64,000 nt of DNA, taken from NCBI RefSeq assembly GCF_004345605.1, contig NZ_SLVY01000002.1:124001-188000 (forward strand), read 5' to 3'. This document shows, in pieces, positions 1 to 10,704 of this stretch. The translations under genes were made by a program, and so were the position numbers. The DNA is from Rhodococcus sp. SMB37. Lineage in GTDB: Bacteria; Actinomycetota; Actinomycetes; Mycobacteriales; Mycobacteriaceae. Under the pieces are notes generated by a model. It had not been told where the DNA came from and did not search any database. It saw only the letters and a list, made by a program, of their open reading frames with translations. The number at the start of each line of letters is the position of its first letter. Position 1 is the first letter of the stretch.

Positions 1-526
1 GCATGAAGCCGATCTGTTCGGCACGGCTCTGGTCGCCTCCGAACGCGGTCGGGCATTGGTAGACGAAACCGAAGTCACCGTGACCGCTGGTCTGCGAGAG
101 GGCCGCCTGAGAAGGGTAGATGCGAGGGCCTTCGAAGAGCCCCCGGTCGATCACCGACTTGATGCTGCCGGTGTCTCCCGCCATGTCTCGCACTGCGGTA
201 AAACCTCGGTGCAGCATGTTCTTCGCCTCGGCGAGCCCGTTCAGCGCGATATGCGATTCGGAACCCATCACCATGTCGACGTAGGAATTGGCATTCCCGA
301 CGAGGTGCACGTGGGCATCACTCATCCCTGGCATCAGCACTCGATTACCACCGTCGACGACGAGGGTTTCGCGGCCCGGTTCGTCGCCGATCGGCGACTC
401 CGACACTGCCGTAATTCTGTCGCCGTCGATCAGTACGTCGCCGCCGAGCAGGTCACCGGAGTGGCCGTCGAACACGCGAACATTGCGGAACAACAGGCGC
501 TTACCGGTTTCCGGGGTTGCCGTCAT
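1..526 (-). CDS. Amidohydrolase family protein, C-terminal part beyond the left edge
   Basis: The ATG at 526-524 opens a frame that stays open to base 1, so only the first 175 or so residues are visible. They read as the N-terminal part of a metal-dependent amidohydrolase (imidazolonepropionase/prolidase-like group): a small beta domain with a run like LLGGDVLIDGDRITAV, then the motif MPGMSDAHVHL, whose H-x-H pair would bind the catalytic metal, and GFTAVRDMAGD, typical of the next barrel strand. No signal peptide is seen, so it is probably cytoplasmic. The metal-binding His and Asp that normally come later lie outside the window, so activity and substrate cannot be judged. It is transcribed away from the membrane protein starting at 713. 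Confidence 0.8.
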   Translation of the reverse strand, partial: MTATPETGKRLLFRNVRVFDGHSGDLLGGDVLIDGDRITAVSESPIGDEPGRETLVVDGGNRVLMPGMSDAHVHLVGNANSYVDMVMGSESHIALNGLAEAKNMLHRGFTAVRDMAGDTGSIKSVIDRGLFEGPRIYPSQAALSQTSGHGDFGFVYQCPTAFGGDQSRAEQIGFM

Positions 527-712
527 GAGCCGGACGTTAATCCGGATACTCCCGGCGCGCGCGCGATCGAACCGTCCACCGAGAGAATTCACCCTCCCAC
601 TTCACCCTCAGCCGACGGTGGCGGATAAGTGCACCCGAACTGGGATTTTCGACCTGGAATGCACGCCAACGTATTCCATGCATCGCGCTCTGCCGTGTTC
701 TACACTGCCGCC
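527..712. promoter_or_regulatory. Divergent intergenic region
   Basis: This stretch separates the amidohydrolase (minus) from the YrhK-like gene (plus) and must hold both promoters. I see no convincing operator palindrome. The upstream in-frame ATGs at 629 and 659 have no better ribosome binding site than the ATG at 713. Confidence 0.4.
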
Positions 713-1354
713 ATGCTGATCCGTCCAACTCTGCGCATGCAGTCGTGGGGATTCGTTGTCGGAGCTTTCCTCTTCGCACTCGGTTCGGCCCCTGGCGTTG
801 CGCACCTGCTCGGTACCGCGGGTGCAAATACCTCGTTCTTCGTCGGCTCGTGGTTCTTCACCGGCGCTGCGTTCGTACAGTTGATATTGAGCGGCAACGC
901 GACCGTTTCGGACGAGCAGGGCGTCGGGATTCGCGCCGAGTGGCTCTCGGCGATCATCCAGTTTCTCGGCACCCTGCTGTTCAATGTGAGTACCGGCGCG
1001 GCGCTGCACGCACACACTGTCAAGGGCGAGATGCACCTGGTGTGGAACCCGAACCTCGAGGGGTCGCTGTGCTTCCTCGTCTCCAGCGCACTCGCGGTGC
1101 TGATCCTGTGGCGCTCGAAGTCGTACTGGGAACCACGGTCGAAGAACTGGCAGAGCGTGTGGCTCAATATGCTCGGGTCGATCGCTTTCGGTGTATCGGC
1201 CGTCGGCTCGTTCGTCCTCGGAAACGGCAACACCCTGGATCCGAGTCTCGCGAACTTCGGAACATTCGTCGGCGCGCTGTGCTTCCTTCTGGCATCTGCA
1301 GTCTTCCTGGGCAGAGCCCACACATCTGCACCGGCACCCTCATCGGCACCTTGA
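713..1354 (+). CDS. YrhK-like integral membrane protein
   Basis: A 213-residue hydrophobic protein with about five to six predicted membrane segments (roughly residues 11-33, 41-60, 80-100, 118-138, 155-175, 185-203), separated by short polar loops. The repeated hydrophobic hairpins and the FVGSWFFTGAA stretch resemble the YrhK domain, a membrane domain of unknown function. The ATG at 713 was chosen because the preceding 28 codons of the open frame are polar and look like intergenic DNA. It converges on ligA with only 12 bases between the stops. I cannot assign a function; the YrhK assignment is from memory of the family and is moderate. Confidence 0.6.
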   Translation: MLIRPTLRMQSWGFVVGAFLFALGSAPGVAHLLGTAGANTSFFVGSWFFTGAAFVQLILSGNATVSDEQGVGIRAEWLSAIIQFLGTLLFNVSTGAALHAHTVKGEMHLVWNPNLEGSLCFLVSSALAVLILWRSKSYWEPRSKNWQSVWLNMLGSIAFGVSAVGSFVLGNGNTLDPSLANFGTFVGALCFLLASAVFLGRAHTSAPAPSSAP

Positions 1355-1366
1355 CACCGCGCAGCG

Positions 1367-3505
<2,139 letters not shown>

Positions 3506-4534
3506 TCAGAGTGATTCGGGGTCTTCCGTGAACGCGGCAGAGATGTCTTTCGCCAACCGGAGCGCGGTCCGTGCCCAGGTGGGGTCGGCGTCGGCCAGAC
3601 CGCACGCGGGGGTGACCGATACCGAACGCAACGTGGTGCGGGCGAATCCGAGCCGGTCGATCAGCGCTACGGCCGGCTTCGCCAGCTCCTGCCAGGTCGG
3701 ATGCTTCTCCGGCGCGGTCGTCGGTATCAGACCGAGCAGCAGAGTCGTACCCGAATCGAGCAGTTCGCCCACTGCGTCGAGATTTGCCGCTGTGAGTTGC
3801 GCGAGGTCGAACGAGACGGCGACGGCCATACTACGACGCAGTAGGTCCGCAGGCAGACCACCCGAACAGCAGTGCACCGCGGTCGGTGATCCGAGGCCGG
3901 CGAGAGTCACATCGAGGACGTGCTGCACCTCGGGTTCGGGCACGGCAGGCACGGTTTCGAGCATGGTGCGTCCCTTCAGCGACCCGGCGAGCACGGCCGG
4001 CAGTGCCGGCTCGTCGAGCTGGACGACGGTCGAGACGCCGAGGCGCCGGCGGAGTTCGGCCGCGTGCCGTGCGACACCTTCCGCGAGAGACTCCGACAGG
4101 TCGCGCACCGCGCCTCGGTCGACGAGAGCGCGTTTGCCTGTCGCAAGCTCGGTATGCGCGGCGAGCGTCCACGGTCCGATCGACTGCACCTTGACGGTGC
4201 GATCGGTACCGGCCCCTGCGAGCTCCCACGCCTCCTCGAATGCGTCGAGATCCTGTTCGAGCAGGTCCTCGGCAACACGGGCGAGCGCACCCCGTCCGCC
4301 GCGCAGACGGTAGCCGGTGGTGGTGGTGTCGAGATGCATGTCGACGAGCACTGCGCCGGCCCGGCCGATCATGTCGGCACCGAGCCCACGCGCGGGGAGT
4401 TCGACCACGTGCGGCAGCGCCGGAAGTTCTCCTATGATCACCGCGGCAGCTTCCCGGGCGTCGGTGCCCGGCCATGATCCGATTCCGGTGGCAAGCCCCG
4501 CCCAGGGATTCGTACCGGTCTGCTCTGTCGTCAC
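3506..4534 (-). CDS. Short MetE-like (cobalamin-independent methionine synthase, C-terminal domain) protein
   Basis: A 342-residue protein corresponding only to the C-terminal catalytic barrel of MetE. Zinc-type ligands are visible: an H-x-C pair in AVHCCSG and a further Cys in [11 protein letters not shown]. It starts with [15 protein letters not shown], the usual start of this family (homologue of Rv3015c as I recall it). The folate-binding N-terminal half of true MetE is missing, so it cannot be assumed to make methionine from methyltetrahydrofolate. It overlaps mnmA by four bases (ATGA) and precedes ligA, so it is co-transcribed with tRNA-thiolation genes. The in vivo methyl donor and acceptor are unknown. 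It differs clearly from the MesD-type gene at 62-63 kb. Confidence 0.75.
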   Translation of the reverse strand: MTTEQTGTNPWAGLATGIGSWPGTDAREAAAVIIGELPALPHVVELPARGLGADMIGRAGAVLVDMHLDTTTTGYRLRGGRGALARVAEDLLEQDLDAFEEAWELAGAGTDRTVKVQSIGPWTLAAHTELATGKRALVDRGAVRDLSESLAEGVARHAAELRRRLGVSTVVQLDEPALPAVLAGSLKGRTMLETVPAVPEPEVQHVLDVTLAGLGSPTAVHCCSGGLPADLLRRSMAVAVSFDLAQLTAANLDAVGELLDSGTTLLLGLIPTTAPEKHPTWQELAKPAVALIDRLGFARTTLRSVSVTPACGLADADPTWARTALRLAKDISAAFTEDPESL

Positions 4535-5649
4535 TGTTCTCCGGCCGTGTCGGTTGCCGCGATCGTGCCGCTACCGAGGACGATGTCGCCCCCCGGATCG
4601 CGGCGGTACAAGACCGCCGCTTGCCCTGCAGCGACACCGGTGAGCGGTTCGCGAAGCGAGATCTCGATACCACCGTCGCGGTCCGCGACATCGTCGACGC
4701 TGCCGACAGCTTCGGCGACCGCCTCGGCGAGGCCTCCATGCGCGCGGACCTGTACGACGCATTCGATCGGTCCGACCGGCGCGGAACCCGATGTCCACAC
4801 GGCACGTTCGGCCCTGATCCACGACACCTGCAGGCGTTCGGCACCACCCACCTTCACGGTGCCGGTCTCGGGTTCGATCTCCGTGACGTAGCGAGGGCGC
4901 CCGTCGGCGCCCGGTCCGGCGATCCCGAGACCCTTGCGCTGCCCGATCGTGAAGCCGTGCACACCTTCGTGTTCGGCGAGGATCTCACCCGAGTCGGCGT
5001 CGACGACGGAACCCGGCCGGACACCGATCTCGGCTCCGAGAAATGCGCGGGTGTCGCCCGACGGGATGAAGCAGATGTCGTGGCTGTCGGGCTTGTTCGC
5101 CACCGCCAGGTCACGCTCGGCGGCCTCCTCGCGGATCTGTTCCTTCGGGGTGTCGCCCACGGGGAACATCGCACGCGAGAGCTGTTCCGCCGTCAACACT
5201 GCCAGCACATACGACTGGTCTTTGTCTGCGTCGACCGCACGACGCAGAACGCCGTCGTCGAGCTGCGCATAGTGGCCGGTCGCGACGGCGTCGAACCCGA
5301 GGGCGACGGCGCGATCCGCCAGCGCCGAGAACTTGATCTTCTCATTGCATCGCAGGCATGGGTTCGGGGTCTGCCCCGCGGCATAGGACGCAACGAAATC
5401 GTCGATCACGTCCTCCTTGAAGCGATCCGCGAAATCCCATACGTAGAACGGAATTCCGAGCACATCGGCGGCGCGGCGCGCATCGCCGGCATCCTCTTTG
5501 GAGCAGCATCCGCGCGAGCCGGTGCGCAACGTTCCCGGCGCCGTCGACAGCGCCAGATGCACACCGACCACCTCGTGACCTGCGTCGACGGCACGGGCCG
5601 CGGCAACCGCCGAGTCCACACCGCCGCTCATCGCCGCAAGAATCCTCAT
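4531..5649 (-). CDS. mnmA: tRNA-specific 2-thiouridylase MnmA
   Basis: Puts the 2-thio group on the wobble uridine of tRNAs for Lys, Glu and Gln, using ATP and persulfide sulfur. The 372-residue protein opens with the PP-loop ATP motif MSGGVDSAV. It has the two catalytic cysteines in [12 protein letters not shown] and [11 protein letters not shown], followed by the C-terminal beta-barrel region ([12 protein letters not shown]). Start ATG at 5649. It overlaps the cysteine desulfurase stop by four bases upstream and the MetE-like start by four bases downstream, so translation is probably coupled. The desulfurase next door is the obvious sulfur donor. Confidence 0.96.
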   Translation of the reverse strand: MRILAAMSGGVDSAVAAARAVDAGHEVVGVHLALSTAPGTLRTGSRGCCSKEDAGDARRAADVLGIPFYVWDFADRFKEDVIDDFVASYAAGQTPNPCLRCNEKIKFSALADRAVALGFDAVATGHYAQLDDGVLRRAVDADKDQSYVLAVLTAEQLSRAMFPVGDTPKEQIREEAAERDLAVANKPDSHDICFIPSGDTRAFLGAEIGVRPGSVVDADSGEILAEHEGVHGFTIGQRKGLGIAGPGADGRPRYVTEIEPETGTVKVGGAERLQVSWIRAERAVWTSGSAPVGPIECVVQVRAHGGLAEAVAEAVGSVDDVADRDGGIEISLREPLTGVAAGQAAVLYRRDPGGDIVLGSGTIAATDTAGEQ

Positions 5650-6881
5650 CCCCGGTCACCTCCTCGTCCGCCGACACTCGCCATTCCGGCAGCGCGCGCT
5701 CTCTCCACCACTTGCGGCAACGCCGCGAGTAGGACTTCGATATCTTCTCGGGTCGTGGTATGCCCCAACGAAAATCGCAGGGACCCCCGGGCGGTGGCGG
5801 GGTCGCATCCCATTGCGACCAGCACATGGCTCGCTCGCGCGACTCCCGCGGTGCATGCCGAACCCGTCGAGCATTCGATCCCGGCAGCGTCGAGCAACAT
5901 CAGCAACGAATCGCCTTCGCACCCGGGGAAAGTGAAATGCGCATTGCCCGGCAAGCGGTCGGCTCCGCGCGGCCCGTTGAGCACCGCGTCGGGCACGACC
6001 CGTTCGACACCGGCGATCAGTGCGTCGCGCAGAACCTCGAGTTCGACGCTCCGTGACTGCAGTTCAGTGGTCGCATGGCGAAGCGCCGTCGCCATGCCCG
6101 CGATCGACGCGGTGTCCTGGGTCCCGGACCGAACGTCGCGTTCGTGACCGCCGCCGTGGGCCAGCGGAACACACGGCACCTGCCGGCCGAGCAGTAGCGC
6201 ACCCACTCCCTGGGGGCCACCGAACTTGTGTGCGGCCACGGTGAGGGCGGACAGACCACTGTCTGCGAAGTCGACGGGAAGGTGCGTGACGGCCTGGACG
6301 GCGTCGCTGTGGATCGGAATATCGAATTCTGCGGCAACCGCAGCGAGCGAGGCAATCGGCATCACGGTGCCGACCTCGTTGTTCGCCCACATCACGGTCA
6401 CGAGAGCAACCTCGTCGGCGTGCGCCTCGAGTTCCTCGCGCAACGTGCGCGGATCGACACGCCCGTTCTCGTCGACGGCCAGCCAGGTCACGTCCGCGTC
6501 CTCGTGCTCGACGAGCCACTCGACAGCATCGAGGACCGCGTGATGTTCCACCGCGCTCGCAATGATGCGACGGCGACGCGGATCCTGTGCACGCCGACCC
6601 CAGTAGATGCCCTTGACAGCGAGGTTGTCGCCCTCGGTACCGCCCGAGACGAAGATCACCTCTGAGGGGCGTGCGCCGAGATCGGCCGCGATCGACTCGC
6701 GTGCCTCTTCGACGCGGCGCCTGGCGGCACGACCGGATCCGTGCAGGGACGACGCGTTTCCGACCGTGGCGAACACCTGCGTCATCGCCTCGATCGCCGC
6801 GGGCAGCATGGGCGTGGTCGCGGCGTGGTCGAGGTAGACGGTCTTCGGGGTGCCGGACGGACCGGCGGCGGGCAAGGTCAT
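5646..6881 (-). CDS. iscS: Cysteine desulfurase (IscS/NifS class)
   Basis: A PLP enzyme that takes sulfur from cysteine as a persulfide, for tRNA thiolation and iron-sulfur clusters. It has 411 residues. The PLP lysine lies in [12 protein letters not shown] and the catalytic cysteine in [11 protein letters not shown]. The N-terminal [10 protein letters not shown] is the usual opening of the family. It sits directly before mnmA with an ATGA overlap, which argues for a dedicated donor role in 2-thiouridine synthesis. Thirty bases separate it from the upstream acyltransferase gene, so the run may begin at the acyltransferase pair. No iscU, sufE or other cluster-assembly gene is adjacent. Confidence 0.95.
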   Translation of the reverse strand: MTLPAAGPSGTPKTVYLDHAATTPMLPAAIEAMTQVFATVGNASSLHGSGRAARRRVEEARESIAADLGARPSEVIFVSGGTEGDNLAVKGIYWGRRAQDPRRRRIIASAVEHHAVLDAVEWLVEHEDADVTWLAVDENGRVDPRTLREELEAHADEVALVTVMWANNEVGTVMPIASLAAVAAEFDIPIHSDAVQAVTHLPVDFADSGLSALTVAAHKFGGPQGVGALLLGRQVPCVPLAHGGGHERDVRSGTQDTASIAGMATALRHATTELQSRSVELEVLRDALIAGVERVVPDAVLNGPRGADRLPGNAHFTFPGCEGDSLLMLLDAAGIECSTGSACTAGVARASHVLVAMGCDPATARGSLRFSLGHTTTREDIEVLLAALPQVVERARAAGMASVGGRGGDRG

Positions 6882-6911
6882 GACCGATCAAGGATAGCCG
6901 GTCCGGTCGGG

Positions 6912-7790
6912 TCACCGTTGCGGTCGCCTGGGTGACGGTGCGCTCACTTCCGGCGCCACTGTCGCCACCACGTGCGGCACGGCAACCTGTTGGGCCGGTC
7001 GCACCGCCCGCTCACACCGGGCAGCGAGGTCGCGGCGATCGGTACCCGGCCACTCGAGCGGTGCGACGGTCACCGACACGACCAGCCCCCGCGAGCGCAC
7101 GAGCCTGCCGATCGAGGCTCCGATCGTCTCCTCACCCACGAATGCGGGACCGGTGGTCCGGACCCCGGTGTGGTCGAGGTAGGCGAACCCGATGGGCTGT
7201 ACCGGGCATTCCGCATCGATGGCCGCCTCGAACAGTGCCGAGCGAAAGCCCCCGTATGCACGACCACACCAGGTTGTCCCCTCGGGGAAGACCGCGACGC
7301 GCTCGCCGCCCTCCAACCGAGTCCGGACGGTGTCGACGACACCGGGCAGAGCACGCAGGCGTTCGCGTTCGATCGGGATCACCCGCATCCGCCGCGCCAG
7401 CGACCCCAGCGTGCCCCAGTCGAGGAGGTCGGCGCGCGCCACGAATCCGGCCGGAACCACCGCCATGACCACGAGCACGTCGGTCCACGACACGTGTGGT
7501 GCCACGACGAGGAGGCCCCCGTCGTATCCACGTCTGTCACGAAGGTCGGTGACGTCGACGCGCATTCCCACGCATCGCAGCAGTCCGCGCGCGCCCGCAC
7601 GCAGCAGGGCCTCTCGTGCGGAGGGCGGAACGAGTCGGGCCGCCACGAGGATCGGCGCACACGCGAGGACCATCACGACGGTGACGGCACGCATGACGAC
7701 GGTCGGCCATGCGACCCGGGGTGACGTCGAGGGAAGGCAGCCGTTGCTGCATGGGCTCGCGGGCATCCACGCATGCGCGCGCGTGGTCAT
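6912..7790 (-). CDS. PlsC/OlsA-type 1-acyl-glycerol-3-phosphate acyltransferase
   Basis: A 292-residue lysophospholipid acyltransferase family protein. The HX4D catalytic motif is in APHVSWTDVLV and the second block in VFPEGTTWCGR. A hydrophobic segment (about 33-53: MRAVTVVMVLACAPILVAA) probably anchors it in the membrane. It transfers an acyl chain from acyl-CoA or acyl-ACP to a lyso-acceptor. Its start overlaps the upstream GNAT-type N-acyltransferase by four bases. That pairing is the arrangement of OlsB-OlsA, which make ornithine lipids in proteobacteria, so an aminolipid product is possible beside the default phosphatidate role. The start could also lie further in, at Met33. Confidence 0.85.
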   Translation of the reverse strand: MTTRAHAWMPASPCSNGCLPSTSPRVAWPTVVMRAVTVVMVLACAPILVAARLVPPSAREALLRAGARGLLRCVGMRVDVTDLRDRRGYDGGLLVVAPHVSWTDVLVVMAVVPAGFVARADLLDWGTLGSLARRMRVIPIERERLRALPGVVDTVRTRLEGGERVAVFPEGTTWCGRAYGGFRSALFEAAIDAECPVQPIGFAYLDHTGVRTTGPAFVGEETIGASIGRLVRSRGLVVSVTVAPLEWPGTDRRDLAARCERAVRPAQQVAVPHVVATVAPEVSAPSPRRPQR

Positions 7791-8608
7791 GCTTCGTTGC
7801 TCTCGGCAGCGCCTCGCAGGCGTTCGAGGTAACGGACGTTCGCGTCGTGCAGGCTCAGCATGGCGACGAAGTCCGCTACGCCGAATTCAGGATCGTGTGC
7901 GGGTTCACCGCAGATCTGGGCACCGAGTCGCAGATATCCACGCATGAGCGGCGGAACGACGACCCTCGCGGGCTCGTCGACCTCGTCGAGGCATCGGCCG
8001 TCGACCACCACCGGGTTCAGGGGGCGGACGCGCCGTTCCGGTTCGATACTGTGGCGCCCCAGCACCATGTCGCGAACGCCGCGGACGTTCACTCCCACAG
8101 CATCACCGGGCGTCAGCTGCATCGACACCGAGACACAGCCGATGACCCGATCGTGACCCGTCAGTTCCAGATAGCGAAGGATCCCGGCCCACATGAGGGT
8201 CAGGACGGACCCGGAGCGGTGCGCCGCATCGACGCATGCGCGGCCCATCTCGACGGCACGCAGCCCGTGGGGGTCGAGTGCTGAGAGGTCGAATTCGGTG
8301 GCGGTGTAGTAGCCGCCGGCCGCTGCCGCCGCGCGCGGCGGCAGCATCCGGTAGCAGCCGACGAGTTCGCCGGTGCTGATCTCGTGCGCGAGCAGGTGGT
8401 CGCAGAACTCGTCGAACGGGTCGACGTCGAGGTCGCTTCCGTCCGTTGGGAGTGTGAAACCGGGTTCGGTGTCGAACACCCGGCGCCGAAGCCGCTGCGC
8501 TGCTTCCCGGTGGTGTGCCTCGGTGGAGATACTCAGGGAGTATCTTGGACCGGACAGCACCGGAACCGTGAATTCTCGTGTATGTGACAGCACCGCTGAT
8601 GTGGTCAT
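7787..8608 (-). CDS. GNAT-fold N-acyltransferase, OlsB-like
   Basis: A 273-residue acyltransferase with the layout of ornithine-acyl-ACP N-acyltransferase and hemolysin-like GNAT proteins: VFDTEPGF, then DPFDEFCDHLLAHE, GCYRMLPP, and the ALDPHGLRAVEMGRACVDAAHRSG block. The acceptor in OlsB is the alpha-amino group of ornithine and the donor a 3-hydroxyacyl-ACP; whether this actinobacterial member uses the same substrates is not shown by the sequence. Start taken at ATG 8608 (MTTSAVLSH) because the 29 preceding codons look non-coding. It overlaps the following PlsC-type gene by four bases. It is the likely first gene of a long minus-strand operon. Confidence 0.75.
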   Translation of the reverse strand: MTTSAVLSHTREFTVPVLSGPRYSLSISTEAHHREAAQRLRRRVFDTEPGFTLPTDGSDLDVDPFDEFCDHLLAHEISTGELVGCYRMLPPRAAAAAGGYYTATEFDLSALDPHGLRAVEMGRACVDAAHRSGSVLTLMWAGILRYLELTGHDRVIGCVSVSMQLTPGDAVGVNVRGVRDMVLGRHSIEPERRVRPLNPVVVDGRCLDEVDEPARVVVPPLMRGYLRLGAQICGEPAHDPEFGVADFVAMLSLHDANVRYLERLRGAAESNEA

Positions 8609-8681
8609 GTTGCAGGTGTAGCGCGGCGGTGCTGCACGACGGCAGCGCTGCGGTGTCACGTTCGTGAACAGGGTGGAACAA

Positions 8682-8724
8682 CCGCGCGGCCCCACCCTGG
8701 ACTCACCGGGGTGGGGCCGCGCGG
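8682..8724 (-). terminator. Intrinsic-type terminator hairpin after etfA
   Basis: Perfect 16-bp stem: left arm 8682-8697, right arm 8709-8724, loop of 11 bases. It lies 21 bases past the etfA stop on the minus strand. It has no long T-run, as is usual in high-GC actinobacteria. It separates etfBA from the OlsB-like gene that follows in the same direction. Confidence 0.8.
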
Positions 8725-8744
8725 AGTACTACGCGAAGGACCTA

Positions 8745-9701
8745 TCAGCCCTTGTGCTTCTTGACGGCCTCGGTCAGCTGCGGTGCGACGTTGAACAGGT
8801 CGCCCACGACGCCGTAGTCCGCGATCTCGAAGATCGGGGCCTCTTCGTCCTTGTTGACCGCGACGATGGTCTTCGACGTCTGCATTCCGGCGCGGTGCTG
8901 AATGGCGCCGGAGATGCCGAGCGCCACGTACAGCTGCGGCGAGACGGTCTTGCCCGTCTGACCGACCTGGAACTGGCCCGGGTAGTAGCCGGAGTCCACA
9001 GCGGCGCGGGACGCACCGACTGCGGCACCGAGCGAGTCGGCGAGTTCCTCGACGACCGAGAACTTGTCGGCGCTGCCGACACCCCGGCCACCGGAGACGA
9101 CGATCGACGCCTCGGTGAGCTCGGGGCGGTCGCCACCGACGATGGGCTCACGCGAGACGACCTTGACGGCGTTCTCTTCCTGCGCCGGAACCTCGACGTC
9201 GACGCGCTCTGCGGCACCGGCCTGTGGAGCGGACTCGATGGCACCCGGGCGAACCGAGATGACCGGAACCTCGCCGTTTGCCTTGGCGTCGACGGTGAAC
9301 GCGCCACCGAAGATCGAGTGGACGGCCGAGCCGTCGCTCTTGACGTCGACGACGTCGACGAGCAGGCCCGAGCCGATGCGCGCGGCGAGACGGCCGGACA
9401 CCTCCTTGCCCTCGACCGATGCTGCGGTGAGGACCGCTGCGGGGCTGGTGGACTCGACGAGGGCGGCGAGGACGTCGACCTTCGGGGTCACCAGGTAGCC
9501 GTCGACGATGTCGGATTCGGCGGCGTAGACCTTGGCGGCACCGGCCGCGGCGAGGGCTTCCTGCAGCTTGTCTGCGGTGCCGGCAGGACCGGCGACGACG
9601 GCGGACGGCTCACCGAGTGCACGAGCGGCGGTGATGAGCTCGACGCTGACCTTCTTCAGTGCACCCTCGGCGTGCTCGACGAGCACAAGTACTTCTGCCA
9701 T
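8745..9701 (-). CDS. etfA: Electron transfer flavoprotein alpha subunit
   Basis: The 318-residue large ETF subunit binds FAD and passes electrons from acyl-CoA dehydrogenases to the membrane ETF:quinone oxidoreductase. The C-terminal FAD domain is clear: GVGSADKFSVVEELADSLG, the RAAVDSGY stretch, VGQTGKTVSP and SGAIQHRAGMQ, ending with IVAVNKDEEAPIFEIADYG. It follows etfB by 48 bases on the same strand, so beta then alpha are co-transcribed. A strong hairpin ends the unit. An inverted repeat upstream of etfB may control it. Confidence 0.97.
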   Translation of the reverse strand: MAEVLVLVEHAEGALKKVSVELITAARALGEPSAVVAGPAGTADKLQEALAAAGAAKVYAAESDIVDGYLVTPKVDVLAALVESTSPAAVLTAASVEGKEVSGRLAARIGSGLLVDVVDVKSDGSAVHSIFGGAFTVDAKANGEVPVISVRPGAIESAPQAGAAERVDVEVPAQEENAVKVVSREPIVGGDRPELTEASIVVSGGRGVGSADKFSVVEELADSLGAAVGASRAAVDSGYYPGQFQVGQTGKTVSPQLYVALGISGAIQHRAGMQTSKTIVAVNKDEEAPIFEIADYGVVGDLFNVAPQLTEAVKKHKG

Positions 9702-9749
9702 TGCTTGCTTCTCTCCCTAGATATGTCTGCTGTGTGCCGTGGGGCGCGA

Positions 9750-10535
9750 TCAGATGATCTTCTGGCCGACCAGGTACGTGGCGATCTGGTTGCCGCCCTC
9801 GCCCTCGTCCGCGACGCGCTCACCTGCGGTACGCGGGGGCTTCGGCGTAACGCCGGTGACGGTGGTGGCAGCGTTGGCGACACCGAAGATCTCCGGGTCG
9901 AGACCGATCTCGGCGAGCGTGAACGTCTGCACTTCCTTCTTCTTCGCGGCCATGATGCCCTTGAAGGACGGGAAGCGCGGCTCGTTGATCTTCTCGGTGA
10001 CCGAGATGATGGCCGGCAGCGGAGCCTCGATGCCGAAGAGTCCCTCGTCGGTCTCGCGCTCGCCGGACGCCTTACCGTCGGCGACGGTCAGCTTGCGCAG
10101 GTGGGTGAGGTGGGGCAGGCCCAGGTACTCGGCGATGATCGCGGGCACAGCACCTGCGCGACCGTCGGTGGCCTCGTTACCTGCGATGACCAGCTCGACA
10201 CCCTCGATCTGACCGAGCGCAGCAGCAAGCGCGTACGAGGTCTGGATGGCGTCCGAGCCGTGGAGAGCAGGATCGTTGAGGTGGATGGCCTTGTCAGCAC
10301 CCATCGACAGCGCCTTGCGGATCGCATCGGTGGCGCGGTCGGGACCGGCCGTGAGGACGGTCACCTCGCCGCCATCGCGCTCCTTGATGAGCAGGGCTTC
10401 TTCGACGGCCCGCTCGTTGATCTCGTCGAGCACGGCATCGGCTGCTTCACGGTCGAGAGTGAAGTCGCCGTCGGTGAGCTTGCGCTCGGACCACGTGTCG
10501 GGGACCTGCTTGATCAAAACGACGATGTTCGTCAT
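9750..10535 (-). CDS. etfB: Electron transfer flavoprotein beta subunit
   Basis: The 261-residue small ETF subunit binds AMP and docks the acyl-CoA dehydrogenase partner. It opens with MTNIVVLIKQVPDTW, typical of EtfB, and has ALSMGADKAIHL and the signature region VIAGNEATDGRAGAVPAIIAEYLGLP (quoted here only by its key blocks NEATDG and PAIIAEYLG). Start ATG 10535 with GAGG just upstream. It is transcribed divergently from the methyltransferase at 10705, and a 24-bp operator-like palindrome lies between them. Confidence 0.97.
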   Translation of the reverse strand: MTNIVVLIKQVPDTWSERKLTDGDFTLDREAADAVLDEINERAVEEALLIKERDGGEVTVLTAGPDRATDAIRKALSMGADKAIHLNDPALHGSDAIQTSYALAAALGQIEGVELVIAGNEATDGRAGAVPAIIAEYLGLPHLTHLRKLTVADGKASGERETDEGLFGIEAPLPAIISVTEKINEPRFPSFKGIMAAKKKEVQTFTLAEIGLDPEIFGVANAATTVTGVTPKPPRTAGERVADEGEGGNQIATYLVGQKII

Positions 10536-10640
10536 GGGTCTACGTCGACCTCCTGTGTGTAGCTGCTTCGGATCGGAGAGGCGATGCCTGAACCGACTGA
10601 TCGTGCCTGTCGCACGTCGCGTGCGTCAGGTTACCAAACG

Positions 10641-10664
10641 CTAAGTTACTGGGTGGTAACTTAG
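10641..10664. promoter_or_regulatory. 24-bp operator-like inverted repeat between etfB and the MTase/GH57/GT4 operon
   Basis: Arms CTAAGTTAC (10641-10649) and GTAACTTAG (10656-10664) are a perfect 9-bp inverted repeat around a 6-base spacer. This is the size and symmetry of a TetR-family operator. It is AT-rich compared with its surroundings. It lies 41 bases before the plus-strand ATG at 10705 and about 105 bases before etfB. I cannot name the regulator from the sequence, and no regulator gene is adjacent. Confidence 0.6.
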
Positions 10665-10704
10665 CAGAATTCACGGTTCACCATAACCGCAGACAAGGAG
10701 CGAA

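Noticed and set aside
8664-10562. 632-residue open frame on the plus strand opposite etfA and etfB
   Set aside because: It reads as reverse-strand composition (Asp/Gly/Val-rich) of two clearly real genes and has no recognisable domain.
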